32,478 bases of DNA from Desulfobulbaceae bacterium UBA2276 (GCA_002347085.1 DDWW01000052.1:1-32478), one strand, 5' to 3'. Counted from the stretch's first letter, positions 7,955-16,045 are shown. Numbers and translations: made by a program. Notes: a model not told the origin generated them from the sequence alone.

Positions 7955-8788
7955 ATGTCCGAGCCGGGAAAAGAGTCTGCCGCCATTGTTCTTGACTGTC
8001 ATGATCATGGCGAGTCGGACCAGATAGTCACCTTTTACTGCCGTGACATCGGGAGGATGACTGGAATTGCTAAGGGGGCCAAGCGGAGCCAGAAGCGTTT
8101 TGTCAACAAGCTGGAGCTTTTTAGTTTACTCTTCATTCGTTATACGGAACCACGACGCGGCAATCTGGTCTTCATTGTCGAGGCGGAGCTTGGAGAGAGT
8201 TTTATTCACCTTCGGCAAAGTCTGCCGCTCTATATGGCGGCCACAGTGATGCGGGAGCTGGTCCTCGTGGCGACCCTTGATCTTGATGGCGATGATGGAC
8301 TTTTCTCTCTTCTGCAATGGGGGTTGCAGTCACTTGATACTGGACGACCGGCCATGGCTGTTTTGGCCTTATTTCAGATAAAATTTTTTGAGCAGATAGG
8401 GTACCAGCCCAATCTCAGTTCGTGCCTGCGATGCAATCAGCCGTTTGGTGCTGCTCAGGAGTATGGCTTTGATAGTCGGGCAGGGGGGATTGTTTGCGGG
8501 GCTTGCCAGGAGGAGCGAGGACAATCGCCAGTCATGCCGCTTTCTCGGGGAACGGTCAGGATCTTGGTGTCAGCCCAGAATCAACCACTGAATCGTTTGC
8601 ACCGGCTCTCTTTGTCTGGCGCCGGTCTTCGTGAGGCTCTGGTCCTCTTGTATGCTTACGGACGGCATCTGTTGCAGCGCGAGATCTGTTCCTTGAAACT
8701 GCTCAGTGACTCATCCTGGCAAGGTTACGGGCAAGGGGCTACCCGGCGTCGGTTCACAGATATTGCAACTCCCCGCTGTGCTCAATGA
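7955..8788 (+). CDS. recO: DNA repair protein RecO
   Basis: Loads RecA onto SSB-coated single-stranded DNA in the RecFOR pathway. The N-terminal OB fold shows IVLDCHDHGESDQIVTFY and GIAKGAKRSQKRF. A helical domain follows. The four-cysteine zinc site is present as CLRC (157, 160) and CGAC (181, 184). Length (277 aa) is normal to slightly long. It follows surA by 45 nt on the same strand. Its last 35 nt overlap the 3' end of birA on the opposite strand. The C-terminal tail (ATRRRFTDIATPRCAQ) is encoded within that overlap. Confidence 0.94.
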   Translation: MSEPGKESAAIVLDCHDHGESDQIVTFYCRDIGRMTGIAKGAKRSQKRFVNKLELFSLLFIRYTEPRRGNLVFIVEAELGESFIHLRQSLPLYMAATVMRELVLVATLDLDGDDGLFSLLQWGLQSLDTGRPAMAVLALFQIKFFEQIGYQPNLSSCLRCNQPFGAAQEYGFDSRAGGIVCGACQEERGQSPVMPLSRGTVRILVSAQNQPLNRLHRLSLSGAGLREALVLLYAYGRHLLQREICSLKLLSDSSWQGYGQGATRRRFTDIATPRCAQ

Positions 8789-9701
8789 TTTCATGGTCAT
8801 CATCAAGTCGCATGATGATCCCCCCGTCTGGTTTGATCCCTGTTACTCTTGCCTCATACTGGGGCTTCTGTTGAATGTCGTAGCCATAGATGACTCGTTT
8901 GCCGATAGTGTCTGATACATTCTTCCACTGCTCAAGCAGGAGATGATCCTTCTGTTCTTCAGTATTGCCTCGATCTTCCCAAGAAAAATCACAGTGAAGT
9001 CCTTGTTCCTCCTCGTAACAGATGAGACCTACGTTCCAGGCCATCTTGGCTAAAAAGGACAGGGTGAAATCATGGAGATTGATCGGATGTCCCAGAACCT
9101 GACTGAGAGAGACGGCCATATTGGCCAAGGGATCAGGAAAACAGTTGTTGTTGATATTGATCCCAAAGCCAAGGAGATGAAAGCTCTCATTATGTGTAGG
9201 GCTACGAAAGCTTTCCACCAGAAAACCGGCGAGTTTTTGTCCGGAAACCAGGACATCGTTGACCCAGCGCACGCAGGCATTTCGTGCTCCCAGTTCATGA
9301 ACGGCCTCGCAACAGGCAACACCCAGGGTAAGGGGCAAGAGGGTTCGAGCTCGGCCCATGAAGGTGTCGGCCAGAATCAAACACCCCCAGAGTCCCCCTG
9401 TTGGGGCATGCCAGGTTCGGGAAAATCGTCCCTTGGAACGGACCAGGGTGTCGGCCAGAATGACGGTACCGCTGGCGGCCGATACGCCTCTTTCTTCAAG
9501 ATGAGTGATATGCTGACGGGCGTGTTCCATGGCCCGGTCTATGGTGGAATGGCACTGAATAGCCGAGCCGACAATGGCCCCATAACGGAGGATCTTTTCA
9601 GGCGAGGGGAGCAGGGGATGGTGCAGGCGACGTCGGGGGAGTTCGTGCTTCCACAGATATTCCTGCAACAAGGCTGGGGTTGGGCGATTTATTGCCGCCA
9701 T
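8754..9701 (-). CDS. birA: Biotin–[acetyl-CoA-carboxylase] ligase (BirA, catalytic type without HTH)
   Basis: Activates biotin with ATP and attaches it to the lysine of biotin carboxyl carrier proteins. The biotinyl-5'-AMP loop appears as SKGRFSRTWHAPTGGLW (usual GRGRxGRxWxSPxGxxL), so the first glycine is replaced by Ser. The catalytic lysine region is WVNDVLVSGQKLAGFLVE. The C-terminal SH3-like domain includes GKRVIYGYD and GGIIMRLDD. There is no N-terminal winged helix; the first 60 residues are not a clear DNA-binding domain, so this is probably a group I enzyme without repressor function. The adjacent upstream gene encodes a lipoyl/biotinyl-like protein. The 3' end overlaps recO by 35 nt. 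Confidence 0.92.
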   Translation of the reverse strand: MAAINRPTPALLQEYLWKHELPRRRLHHPLLPSPEKILRYGAIVGSAIQCHSTIDRAMEHARQHITHLEERGVSAASGTVILADTLVRSKGRFSRTWHAPTGGLWGCLILADTFMGRARTLLPLTLGVACCEAVHELGARNACVRWVNDVLVSGQKLAGFLVESFRSPTHNESFHLLGFGININNNCFPDPLANMAVSLSQVLGHPINLHDFTLSFLAKMAWNVGLICYEEEQGLHCDFSWEDRGNTEEQKDHLLLEQWKNVSDTIGKRVIYGYDIQQKPQYEARVTGIKPDGGIIMRLDDDHEIIEHSGELQYL

Positions 9702-9752
9702 GGAAGTGGCACAGAGAGACTTTTTGAGTTTTTGTAAAATAAATACAGGGGA

Positions 9753-9804
9753 TTGCTTGGTGATGGGGCCCCAGCAGGCAACTCGTCATCATCAAGCAAT
9801 TTTT
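9753..9804 (+). terminator. Possible terminator hairpin between birA and the biotinyl-like gene
   Basis: TTGCTTGGTGATG (9753–9765) pairs with CATCATCAAGCAA (9787–9799) with one G-U pair, and five T residues follow on the plus strand. No plus-strand gene ends here, so it could be a fortuitous or regulatory stem in the minus-strand transcript. Confidence 0.35.
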
Positions 9805-9813
9805 CAACCCGTT

Positions 9814-10491
9814 CTACTCTTCCAGAGAGGCCGACTCCACTATCTTGTCCCAGTCTGCCTTGACTCGGGTAATAACCTTCTGGATCAGTGGTAATTTGTC
9901 CGAGGCGCAGATGCCGATGAGGGGTTGCCCTTGATCGACCGAGATCCCAGGGGTGAAGTACACCGAGTGAATGACCCCTGCCTCGCCAGTATAATAGATA
10001 GGGGTATCACGCTTCATCAGCGACATGATAATAATCTCGTCGCCAGGCTTAATAGAGAGATCTCTGGCCCCCTTTTTTTCGATCCGCGACTGAATATCAA
10101 GCGAGAAGAAATATTTTGCTCGTTCCGGGGCTGGAAAAAGATACAAGACTTCCTTGAGGATGCTCTCAATCACCTCTTTCTTTTTCAAGGGATGGCGAAT
10201 GGTCAGCAGTTTTTCTCCGGCCTCCACAAACTGCCCCTCAAGCTCGGTGCGTATCGAGGAGATCGTGCCATTGGTTTTGGCCGTTACTAACTTTGGATTT
10301 CGCTCCCTGGTAATTTCAAACAAGGGGCTACCCGGGATGTGCAACCATTCCCCACTTGCTGAATTGACAATACTTCCCAGGGCGACCTTAAAACTGATAC
10401 GGCCGGTGTGTGTCGCGCAGATATCCACATAGTCATAGGGATCGGAGTGATACTTCCCTAAAATTGCATCAAAATCTATCTCTTCTGCCAT
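9814..10491 (-). CDS. Lipoyl/biotinyl-domain-like protein without a recognisable biotin site
   Basis: A 225-residue soluble protein of uncertain function. Two segments resemble half-barrels of biotinyl/lipoyl domains: KLVTAKTNGTISSIRTELE with GQFVEAGEKLLTIR (about 66–100), and YYTGEAGVIHSVYFTPGIS with VDQGQPLIGI (about 165–195). The position where biotinylated proteins carry (E/V)(A/S)MKM instead reads RHPLKKKEV, so ordinary biotinylation is doubtful. The lysines there are not in the usual context. It is the gene immediately upstream of birA on the same strand (112-nt gap), which suggests a functional link with biotin or carboxylase biology. Alternatives are a carrier-protein-like scaffold or a lipoyl-domain pseudo-enzyme. 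Confidence 0.75.
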   Translation of the reverse strand: MAEEIDFDAILGKYHSDPYDYVDICATHTGRISFKVALGSIVNSASGEWLHIPGSPLFEITRERNPKLVTAKTNGTISSIRTELEGQFVEAGEKLLTIRHPLKKKEVIESILKEVLYLFPAPERAKYFFSLDIQSRIEKKGARDLSIKPGDEIIIMSLMKRDTPIYYTGEAGVIHSVYFTPGISVDQGQPLIGICASDKLPLIQKVITRVKADWDKIVESASLEE

Positions 10492-10535
10492 CCATCAACC
10501 TTGCTTGTAAGTGGAATCGTAATAAACGGTTACGC

Positions 10536-10645
10536 TTTGAGGGGCCGTTGCGAAATAATGTATACTGTAGTGATCTCTTCGTTATGGCTCTTTATGCCGC
10601 TTGCGGGATCACAATTGTTCAAGTTATTTTGTAACGACGGCTTCG
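10536..10645 (-). repeat. Dispersed palindromic repeat, copy 4
   Basis: Starts TTTGAGGGGCCGTTGCGAAATAATG, has CTTTATGCCGCTTGCGGGAT, and ends TTTTGTAACGACGGCTTCG. The right half is nearly identical to the second unit of copy 1 (AATTGTTCAAGTT). It fills the gap between the biotinyl-like gene and the end of the membrane-anchored protein gene. Confidence 0.85.
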
Positions 10646-10679
10646 CCTGGAACAGACCTTGTCGTTATTCCTGAGTATC

Positions 10680-11213
10680 TCAGTGATGCGCGCCACCATG
10701 CGGCATGGCATCCGGTGTTTCTTGCTGGCCGGCATGGCCGGCTGTGGCGCCTCTGCGATGGAAGGCAATCAGTGGGGCTTGCGCTTTTTCGATATCAATA
10801 ATCTGGCATTGGGTGGCTGTAGCCCTGTTGCTCACATATTTTTTCGAGGTGTAGGAGAAAAATCCGTTGGCATGGGCCTTAATGGTGTCATAAATAACCC
10901 ATTTGTCTCGGCCTTGCTCAACTCCAGTATTATCCATAACTGTGCAGATAATTTCAATATTTTTGATGTCATGATCGCTGCTGTTCTCAATGGCAAACGT
11001 AGCGCGAGCCAGATGTCCTTTTTCCTGGATTGCCACCTCTGAACGGACCAGGATCACAGTTTCCAGCAATTCCTTGGCCAATGGAGATCCTTGCACAGGT
11101 GGCAACAGGATCGTGGTCATATCAGGGGTTGTGTAAATGGTGTTGAAGGCAAAAATGAAAAGACCAAGAATAACGGTGCTGGTTGCTACTTTGCCCCAAA
11201 ATTTACCATTCAT
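10680..11213 (-). CDS. Membrane-anchored protein of unknown function with a His-rich tail
   Basis: A 177-residue protein with one N-terminal transmembrane helix (about 9–28, VATSTVILGLFIFAFNTIY) and a predicted extracytoplasmic domain. The central segment about 62–135 (ATFAIENSSDHDIKNIEIIC, then VIYDTIKAHANGFFS) has the alternating pattern of a small immunoglobulin-like fold resembling FxLYD-type domains. That assignment is a weak inference. The tail from about 158 is rich in His and Gly (GHAGQQETPDAMPHGGAHH) and could bind metal. It is apparently monocistronic, between repeats on both sides. Not homologous in an obvious way to LptC, although lptA lies next to it. Confidence 0.7.
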   Translation of the reverse strand: MNGKFWGKVATSTVILGLFIFAFNTIYTTPDMTTILLPPVQGSPLAKELLETVILVRSEVAIQEKGHLARATFAIENSSDHDIKNIEIICTVMDNTGVEQGRDKWVIYDTIKAHANGFFSYTSKKYVSNRATATQCQIIDIEKAQAPLIAFHRRGATAGHAGQQETPDAMPHGGAHH

Positions 11214-11502
11214 GAAAGGCCTCTTGTTTTCAAGATATGAAGTGTTTTCTGTAAAAAAGAGATATTTTTTATCTCAATATGATCACAGGCTGGTTCGGTT
11301 ACAAATCATCATATTTTATACTTATATAACTGCCTCATGGCAAGATTATTCGTAGTTATTGTAGGCTATAGAGCAGCATTTTGCAAGTAAGGTGATCACC
11401 TTTCTGCAAACCCGATTACCTTTTGCCATACCGCTCCTTTACAATTTATTTGCCTCCGAGTATCATAGGCTCAATAATTGCATTGCATTTTGAATGTTTC
11501 TC
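11214..11502. other. AT-rich intergenic region with a palindrome
   Basis: No gene seen. Contains a nested palindrome, TTTGCA (11380–11385) with TGCAAA (11405–11410) around GGTGATCACC (11391–11400), which could be an operator. There is also a short GAGATA/TATCTC stem at 11259–11275. It presumably holds the promoter of the minus-strand membrane protein gene, but no hexamer pair is convincing. Confidence 0.4.
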
Positions 11503-11802
11503 TACGCTGTTGTCAGAAAATAACTGTCACATGGGAATATTGTGAACGGCATAAGTGGCCGGTCGCTCTTCATCCATCCAGGGAGTGGGCGACACTCTGT
11601 TGCCCATGGCCGTCATAACGAAACGGATCAAAATCCCGGTTGTTTTGTAACGGCCCCTTGTATGATCTTCGGTGGATGTAGTCTGCCAAACGCCACGCAA
11701 ATAACCAGCGGTAAAGAGTGTTGTTTATTTGACGTTGCATAAGAGTCCGTAAACTGAAATGAGCAAAAAGAGCCTTGCTCATTTCAGTTTACGGACTCTA
11801 AA
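11503..11802 (+). repeat. Composite dispersed palindromic repeat, copy 5 (full length, about 300 nt)
   Basis: In the opposite orientation to copy 1. Order: TACGCTGTTGTCAGAAAATAA, then GAACGGCATAAG, a variable section ending TTTTGTAACGGCCCC, and the linker TTGTATGATCTTCGGTGGATGTAGTCTGCCAAACGCC at about 11656–11693. Next come a palindrome with arms CAAATAA/TTATTTG, then GACGTTGCATAAGAGTCCGTA, and a 14-bp hairpin (11753–11766 with 11775–11788), ending CTCTAAA. It sits directly upstream of the lptA ribosome site. Confidence 0.85.
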
Positions 11803-11826
11803 CTTTAACCTGAAAAGGAGTTTCTT

Positions 11827-12345
11827 ATGCTTTTTTTTGGTCTCACCAAGCCCTTGTTAGTTACTCGTGCCCTCTTCTTGTTTTTATTGTTGCTGGCACT
11901 TCCTGTCTGGGCTGCCGATAAAGCCCCCATTAACATCGAGGCCGACCGGATGGTCTCACTTGAACAGAAAGACAGTGTTTTGTTCTCCGGCAATGTGCAT
12001 GCCACCCAGGCGGATGTGCAGATCAATGCAAATGAGATGACCGTGTATTATAGTCCGGCGGCTAAAGGGAGCGGCCAGGAGGTCAAAAAATTGCAATGCG
12101 TGGGGAAGGTGGAGGTCACTAAAGGCGACTGGCTGGGCACTGGGGATAAGATGGATTACCTGGCCCAGGAAAGAAAGGTCATCCTCACCGGAGGCGCCAA
12201 GGCCTGGCAGGGAAAAAATCAGGTGGCGGGTGAGACCATTGTTTATTACTTAGATGAAGGTCGCTCTGAGGTTGTTCCTTCCAAGGCCTCAGCCACCAAC
12301 GGCAAAAAAGGTGGACGGGTGAATGCCACTATTATCCCTCAATAA
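11827..12345 (+). CDS. lptA: Lipopolysaccharide transport periplasmic protein LptA
   Basis: Forms the periplasmic bridge that carries LPS from the LptBFGC complex to LptD at the outer membrane. A 172-residue protein with a clear signal peptide (hydrophobic run 16–27, cleavage PVWA/ADK) and an OstA/LptA beta-jellyroll: PINIEADRMVSLEQKDSVLF, SGNVHATQADVQINANEM, then GKVEVTKGDWLGTGDKMDYL. AGGAG lies 7 nt before the ATG. It is followed by lptB after 27 nt. The usual upstream partner lptC is not in the window; a dispersed repeat sits there instead. Confidence 0.94.
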   Translation: MLFFGLTKPLLVTRALFLFLLLLALPVWAADKAPINIEADRMVSLEQKDSVLFSGNVHATQADVQINANEMTVYYSPAAKGSGQEVKKLQCVGKVEVTKGDWLGTGDKMDYLAQERKVILTGGAKAWQGKNQVAGETIVYYLDEGRSEVVPSKASATNGKKGGRVNATIIPQ

Positions 12346-12372
12346 CTTCTGCAACTGCTCCATCATTTATTC

Positions 12373-13095
12373 ATGGCCCAGCTTGAAACCAAGAAAATTG
12401 TAAAACGTTATCGCAGTCGCACCGTGGTCGATGGCGTCAGTGTGCAGGTGAATACCGGCATTGTGGTGGGCCTGCTTGGTCCCAATGGCGCCGGCAAGAC
12501 CACTACCTTTTATACCATTGCCGGATTTATCCGGCCCGATAGTGGGCAGGTGCTGCTTAATGGAGATGATATCACAGGCCTTCCCATCCACAAGCGGGCC
12601 TTGAAGGGTATTTCCTATCTGGCCCAGGAACCATCGGTCTTTAAAAAACTGACCGTTGAAGAAAACGTACGTATCATCCTCGAGCCGCTGGGTCTGCCCA
12701 AAAACGAGATTACGCATCGGATCGATGAGCTGATGGCAGACCTGAAGATCGAATATCTGCGTAACAACAAGGGGCATGCCCTTTCCGGGGGCGAGCGGAG
12801 GCGGGTGGAGATCATGCGCGCCCTTGCCACCCGACCCAATTTCATCCTGCTCGATGAGCCCTTTGCAGGTATTGATCCTCTGGCGGTCGCAGATCTGCAG
12901 AAGATCATTATTGGTTTGAAGGATAAGGGTATCGGGGTGTTGATCTCTGACCACAATGTTCGTGAGACCTTGCAGGTCTGCGATTTTGCCTATATCATGA
13001 ACGCCGGGCAGATCCTCACCAGCGGTGTGGCCGATGATATCATCGCCAGTGAAGTTGCAAGGAAGATGTATCTGGGCGAAAACTTCAGCATGTAA
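12373..13095 (+). CDS. lptB: LPS export ABC transporter ATP-binding protein LptB
   Basis: Cytoplasmic ATPase that powers LPS extraction from the inner membrane by LptFG. A 240-residue protein with Walker A GPNGAGKTT, a Q-loop, the signature LSGGERRRVEI, Walker B FILLDEPFAGIDP and the H-loop ISDHNVRETL. These are highly characteristic of LptB. It lies between lptA and rpoN with short gaps (27 and 13 nt), the standard proteobacterial order. lptFG are not in the window. Confidence 0.97.
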   Translation: MAQLETKKIVKRYRSRTVVDGVSVQVNTGIVVGLLGPNGAGKTTTFYTIAGFIRPDSGQVLLNGDDITGLPIHKRALKGISYLAQEPSVFKKLTVEENVRIILEPLGLPKNEITHRIDELMADLKIEYLRNNKGHALSGGERRRVEIMRALATRPNFILLDEPFAGIDPLAVADLQKIIIGLKDKGIGVLISDHNVRETLQVCDFAYIMNAGQILTSGVADDIIASEVARKMYLGENFSM

Positions 13096-13108
13096 GTAAG
13101 GTAAGGTC

Positions 13109-14560
13109 ATGGCCCTGGAACTCAGACAACAGCTCAAGCTGACCCAGAAATTGGTGATGACCCTGCAGTTACGGCAGGCGATCAAGCTGTTGCAGTTGAA
13201 TCACCTTGAGCTGAGCAACGCCTTGCAGGCCGAACTGGAACAGAATCCGGCCCTTGAAGAAGATTTCAGTATTCAGGAAGAGATTAGTAATCCCCAGAGC
13301 CTGTCTGCGGTCGAAGAAGCGCCGGGGAGCGTCCCTGAGACAGATTTTACCGAACCCGTTCAGGCAGCTGATACCATCCCTGAGACCAACTGGGAGGATT
13401 ACGCCAATAACTTTGACGATAATTTTTCCTTTTCTCATGAAACCCCGGCAGCCGATGCCCCCAGTCAGTTTGATTTCATCTCCAAGAAACCGGGACTCTC
13501 CGCCTATCTCCATTGGCAATTAGTCCATAGCGATCTCGATTCCGAAGAGTGGGACATTGCCCTGTTTATTGTCGGCAATCTCAACCGTTACGGCTTTTTG
13601 GAGATTGATCTGCCCGAGATCATGGAGGAGACCGGCTGTGATCAGGACGCAGCCGAGTATGTTCTTGAGCTTATTCAGGATCTTGACCCGCCCGGGGTCG
13701 GTGCCCGAAATGTCAGCGAATCCCTCTTCCTCCAACTGGAACGAAAAGGGATGGGGAAAACCCTGGCTGCCGAGATAGTCCTTCATCATCTGGATCTCCT
13801 CCAGGCCAATAACCTGGCGGCCATCGCCAAGGCCCTCGGCCGCAAGAAACCTGAAATCGTCAAGGCCATTGATTTTATCGTCACCGAGCTCACCCCTTAC
13901 CCAGGCCTGCCCTACGCCGAAGAAAGCACCAATTATATTGTTCCTGATATCTATGTGAAAAAGATTGATGGCGAGTATGTGGTGCAGCTCAATGATGACG
14001 AAATTCCCCATCTCAAACTTTCATCCCAGTGTCAGGAGCTGCTCCAGAGTGGCAACTCCATACCGCGAGATTCTCGGGCCTATCTCAAGGAAAAACTCAA
14101 GGATGCCGAATGGTTCCTCAAATCCCTTCACCAGCGGCAACGTACTATTATCAAGACCATGGAGAGTATTCTCCACTTCCAGCATGACTTCTTTGAATAT
14201 GGTCCCACCCGGCTCAAACCCCTTATCCTCAGGGACGTGGCTGACGATATAGGGATGCACGAATCGACCATCAGCCGAGTTACTTCCAATAAGTATGTCC
14301 ATACCCCGCAAGGCATCTATGAACTGAAATATTTTTTCTCCACCTCCATTCCCCGAGAGGGCGAGGATCCCTTGGCCGCCGAATCAATCCGTGAACAGAT
14401 CCGCAAACTGATCAAGGATGAAGATCCGCGAAAACCAATGAGTGATGAGGCCCTGTCCCAGAAACTTGCCGAGATCAATATCCAGATTGCCCGCCGCACC
14501 GTCGCCAAATACCGGGAGCAGATGAAGATCCTGCCGGTGAAACATCGCCGTAAATCTTGA
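13109..14560 (+). CDS. rpoN: RNA polymerase sigma-54 factor RpoN
   Basis: Alternative sigma factor for -24/-12 promoters that requires AAA+ activators. A 483-residue protein. Region I is Gln/Leu-rich (LRQQLKLTQKLVMTLQLRQA at residues 4–23 and LQAELEQNPALEED). The acidic region II follows, then the core-binding domain (from about 120) and the HTH (HESTISRVTSNKYVHTPQG). The terminal RpoN box reads ARRTVAKYREQMKI. The ATG follows lptB by 13 nt. The genes that often follow rpoN (hpf, ptsN) are absent; a repeat and a convergent HD gene come next. Confidence 0.97.
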   Translation: MALELRQQLKLTQKLVMTLQLRQAIKLLQLNHLELSNALQAELEQNPALEEDFSIQEEISNPQSLSAVEEAPGSVPETDFTEPVQAADTIPETNWEDYANNFDDNFSFSHETPAADAPSQFDFISKKPGLSAYLHWQLVHSDLDSEEWDIALFIVGNLNRYGFLEIDLPEIMEETGCDQDAAEYVLELIQDLDPPGVGARNVSESLFLQLERKGMGKTLAAEIVLHHLDLLQANNLAAIAKALGRKKPEIVKAIDFIVTELTPYPGLPYAEESTNYIVPDIYVKKIDGEYVVQLNDDEIPHLKLSSQCQELLQSGNSIPRDSRAYLKEKLKDAEWFLKSLHQRQRTIIKTMESILHFQHDFFEYGPTRLKPLILRDVADDIGMHESTISRVTSNKYVHTPQGIYELKYFFSTSIPREGEDPLAAESIREQIRKLIKDEDPRKPMSDEALSQKLAEINIQIARRTVAKYREQMKILPVKHRRKS

Positions 14561-14604
14561 TTCCACAACACAAAAACACAAAGCCTGATGTTGATTGTTC
14601 TAAT

Positions 14605-14726
14605 GAGGGACCGTTAGTTATGAAATAAGTTTTTTTGCTTATTTTATTACGGCCTTTTATGCCGCCAATGACATTGAAATGGAGTAATTAATTTCGGAGT
14701 CTTCGTTTACCTGAACGACGGCTTAA
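14605..14726 (-). repeat. Dispersed palindromic repeat, copy 6
   Basis: Starts GAGGGACCGTTAGTTATGAAATAAG, has TTTTTTGCTTATTTTATTACGG and TTTTATGCCGCC, and ends GAACGACGGCTTAA. The arm GAAATAAG/CTTATTTT forms the hairpin. It lies between the convergent rpoN and HD-domain genes. Its terminal TTAA contains the stop codon of the HD gene on the minus strand. Confidence 0.85.
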
Positions 14727-15616
14727 GGCATTGGGGTTCGTTTGAGAAAGGTCTCAAGACATTCCAGTTTATCTTCGCAAATGTTGAGGATCTTGTTGAG
14801 GTAGTTGAGATTATTGATAATATTTGCGTAATAGAGATCGTCGGTCTGCCATCGCTTGTGAAAATGGGCCTGCATGGCCTGGGCGGTGTTGGTGAACGCC
14901 TTTTGCAGTCTTTCAGTAATAATGTTGTTATAAAAAGATGGAGTGCCTTGCATGAGTGCCAGGGGCGAGGCATGGGTTTTCAGCCCTCCATCCTGGTGTT
15001 CCTGAAACAAAAAAGGTAAGCGCTCAAGGTAACACCGGTCGGCCATTTGGGCCAGAATATCGGCTGAGCCCAAGACGTATCCCGCGAGTTGTGCGGCCGG
15101 TGTTGGAAAGACAATATCTTTGGGGTCGAGGGTAAGGTCTGTACATTTGATGACGGCGGAGCATCCCCGGATAAGACTGTCGGCAAGATTGTTCTCGGTA
15201 AGATATCTCCTCATAACCGTTATGGAGCGTTTTTCGTGGTCTTTGGTATAGATAGCCCCTGATGCCGCATGGTCTGAAACCTTTATGAGGAGTCCGGTGT
15301 CATGAAAATAGGCGCTGTAGAGAGCGTGCTCCAGGACGGGGATGGAGATATTCTGGCCGGTGCAGGTGAGGCCATGGAGTAGCCTCGTTGTGGCTAAGGC
15401 CACGCTATAGGTGTGTTTGAGGTCGTGGTATTGGGTGGTGGAGGCCCGAAATCCGGGATAGGTGCCAGCAAAGAGGCTGGCGATGTCGTGATGGAGCTGA
15501 CGAAGGAAGTATGGATTGAAAGTGGGCTGAATCAGGGTGGCCAGAAGCAGAATTTCGTCGAAAGGATCATTGCTTGCCCCCGATTCAAAAATTTTTGTTA
15601 ATTTTTGATGATCCAT
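14723..15616 (-). CDS. HD-domain phosphohydrolase-like protein
   Basis: A 297-residue protein with the metal-binding HD signature: first histidine in YHDLKHTYSVALA, the HD pair in ALYSAYFHDTGLL, and a downstream aspartate in GSADILAQMADRCY. HD enzymes hydrolyse phosphate esters, including nucleotides and cyclic nucleotides; the GYP triad of cyclic-di-GMP phosphodiesterases is not seen, so the substrate is open. No sensor or membrane domain is present. The gene is 26 nt after a ferredoxin gene, probably one transcript. Its stop codon lies inside the edge of a dispersed repeat. Confidence 0.85.
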   Translation of the reverse strand: MDHQKLTKIFESGASNDPFDEILLLATLIQPTFNPYFLRQLHHDIASLFAGTYPGFRASTTQYHDLKHTYSVALATTRLLHGLTCTGQNISIPVLEHALYSAYFHDTGLLIKVSDHAASGAIYTKDHEKRSITVMRRYLTENNLADSLIRGCSAVIKCTDLTLDPKDIVFPTPAAQLAGYVLGSADILAQMADRCYLERLPFLFQEHQDGGLKTHASPLALMQGTPSFYNNIITERLQKAFTNTAQAMQAHFHKRWQTDDLYYANIINNLNYLNKILNICEDKLECLETFLKRTPMP

Positions 15617-15642
15617 GATGATTTTCAGGTCAGACCCAATCG

Positions 15643-15846
15643 TTACGGTTGGTCATGGACGTAGGAGATACACTTGGAGGGACAATAGGCGGCCGCTTCT
15701 TCTACCTGGGCTGTAATGTTGGGAGAAGGATTTACAACAACCGCCTTTTCTCCATTTTCATCCATCTGAAAGACCTCCGGGCAGATCTCCACGCATGAAC
15801 CACAGCCATTACATTCGTAGGTGTCTATGGAAATTGAGTGTTTCAC
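15643..15846 (-). CDS. Ferredoxin, single [4Fe-4S] type similar to Desulfovibrio gigas ferredoxin
   Basis: A 67-residue electron carrier. CNGCGSCVEICPEVF gives C12, C15, C18 and C22, and the last ligand is in YCPSK (C55). In the D. gigas protein, the equivalents of C12, C15, C18 and C55 bind the cluster, and the equivalent of C22 forms a disulfide with a cysteine in the middle of the chain. That middle cysteine is missing here (ITAQVEEAA), and an extra cysteine (C59) follows the CP motif. The start is GTG, with AGGGG just upstream. It is followed by the HD-domain gene after 26 nt. The redox partner is not known. Confidence 0.92.
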   Translation of the reverse strand: MKHSISIDTYECNGCGSCVEICPEVFQMDENGEKAVVVNPSPNITAQVEEAAAYCPSKCISYVHDQP

Positions 15847-15918
15847 TGCCCCTGTCCTTTGCTAAATTAGAGTAACTGTTCAGGTGGATAAGTCCGTAGG
15901 CGTTGAATCTATGAGTAA

Positions 15919-15969
15919 CTCAAAAACACCAGGGAGACGAGGTGCGCTTGTCGCCTGGTGTTCTTTGAG
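15919..15969 (-). terminator. Terminator downstream of purF
   Basis: AACACCAGG (15925–15933) pairs with CCTGGTGTT (15954–15962), and the stem is extended by CTCAAA/TTTGAG with one bulge. On the minus strand the stem is followed by T residues (GGTGTTTTTGAG). It lies between purF and the ferredoxin gene. It could act in both directions. Confidence 0.7.
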
Positions 15970-16045
15970 TTTTGCTTAAACAGGCAATGTGCTGACAGCC
16001 TGATAAACTTAACGTATTGCAAATGCTGCTTGTCTCACTCCCTGC

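Noticed and set aside
10680..11213. The membrane-anchored unknown as LptC
   Set aside because: It has one N-terminal helix like LptC, but it is on the opposite strand from lptA and lacks the repeated beta-strand pattern seen in LptA/LptC.
11570..11782. Reading frame inside the repeat (minus strand) giving a peptide like MQR…LYRWLFAWRLADYI, with similar peptides in copies 1 and 11
   Set aside because: Between copies most base changes alter the amino acid, copy 1 has a stop and a 2-nt shift, and the changes instead preserve hairpin pairing. The conservation is better explained at nucleotide level.
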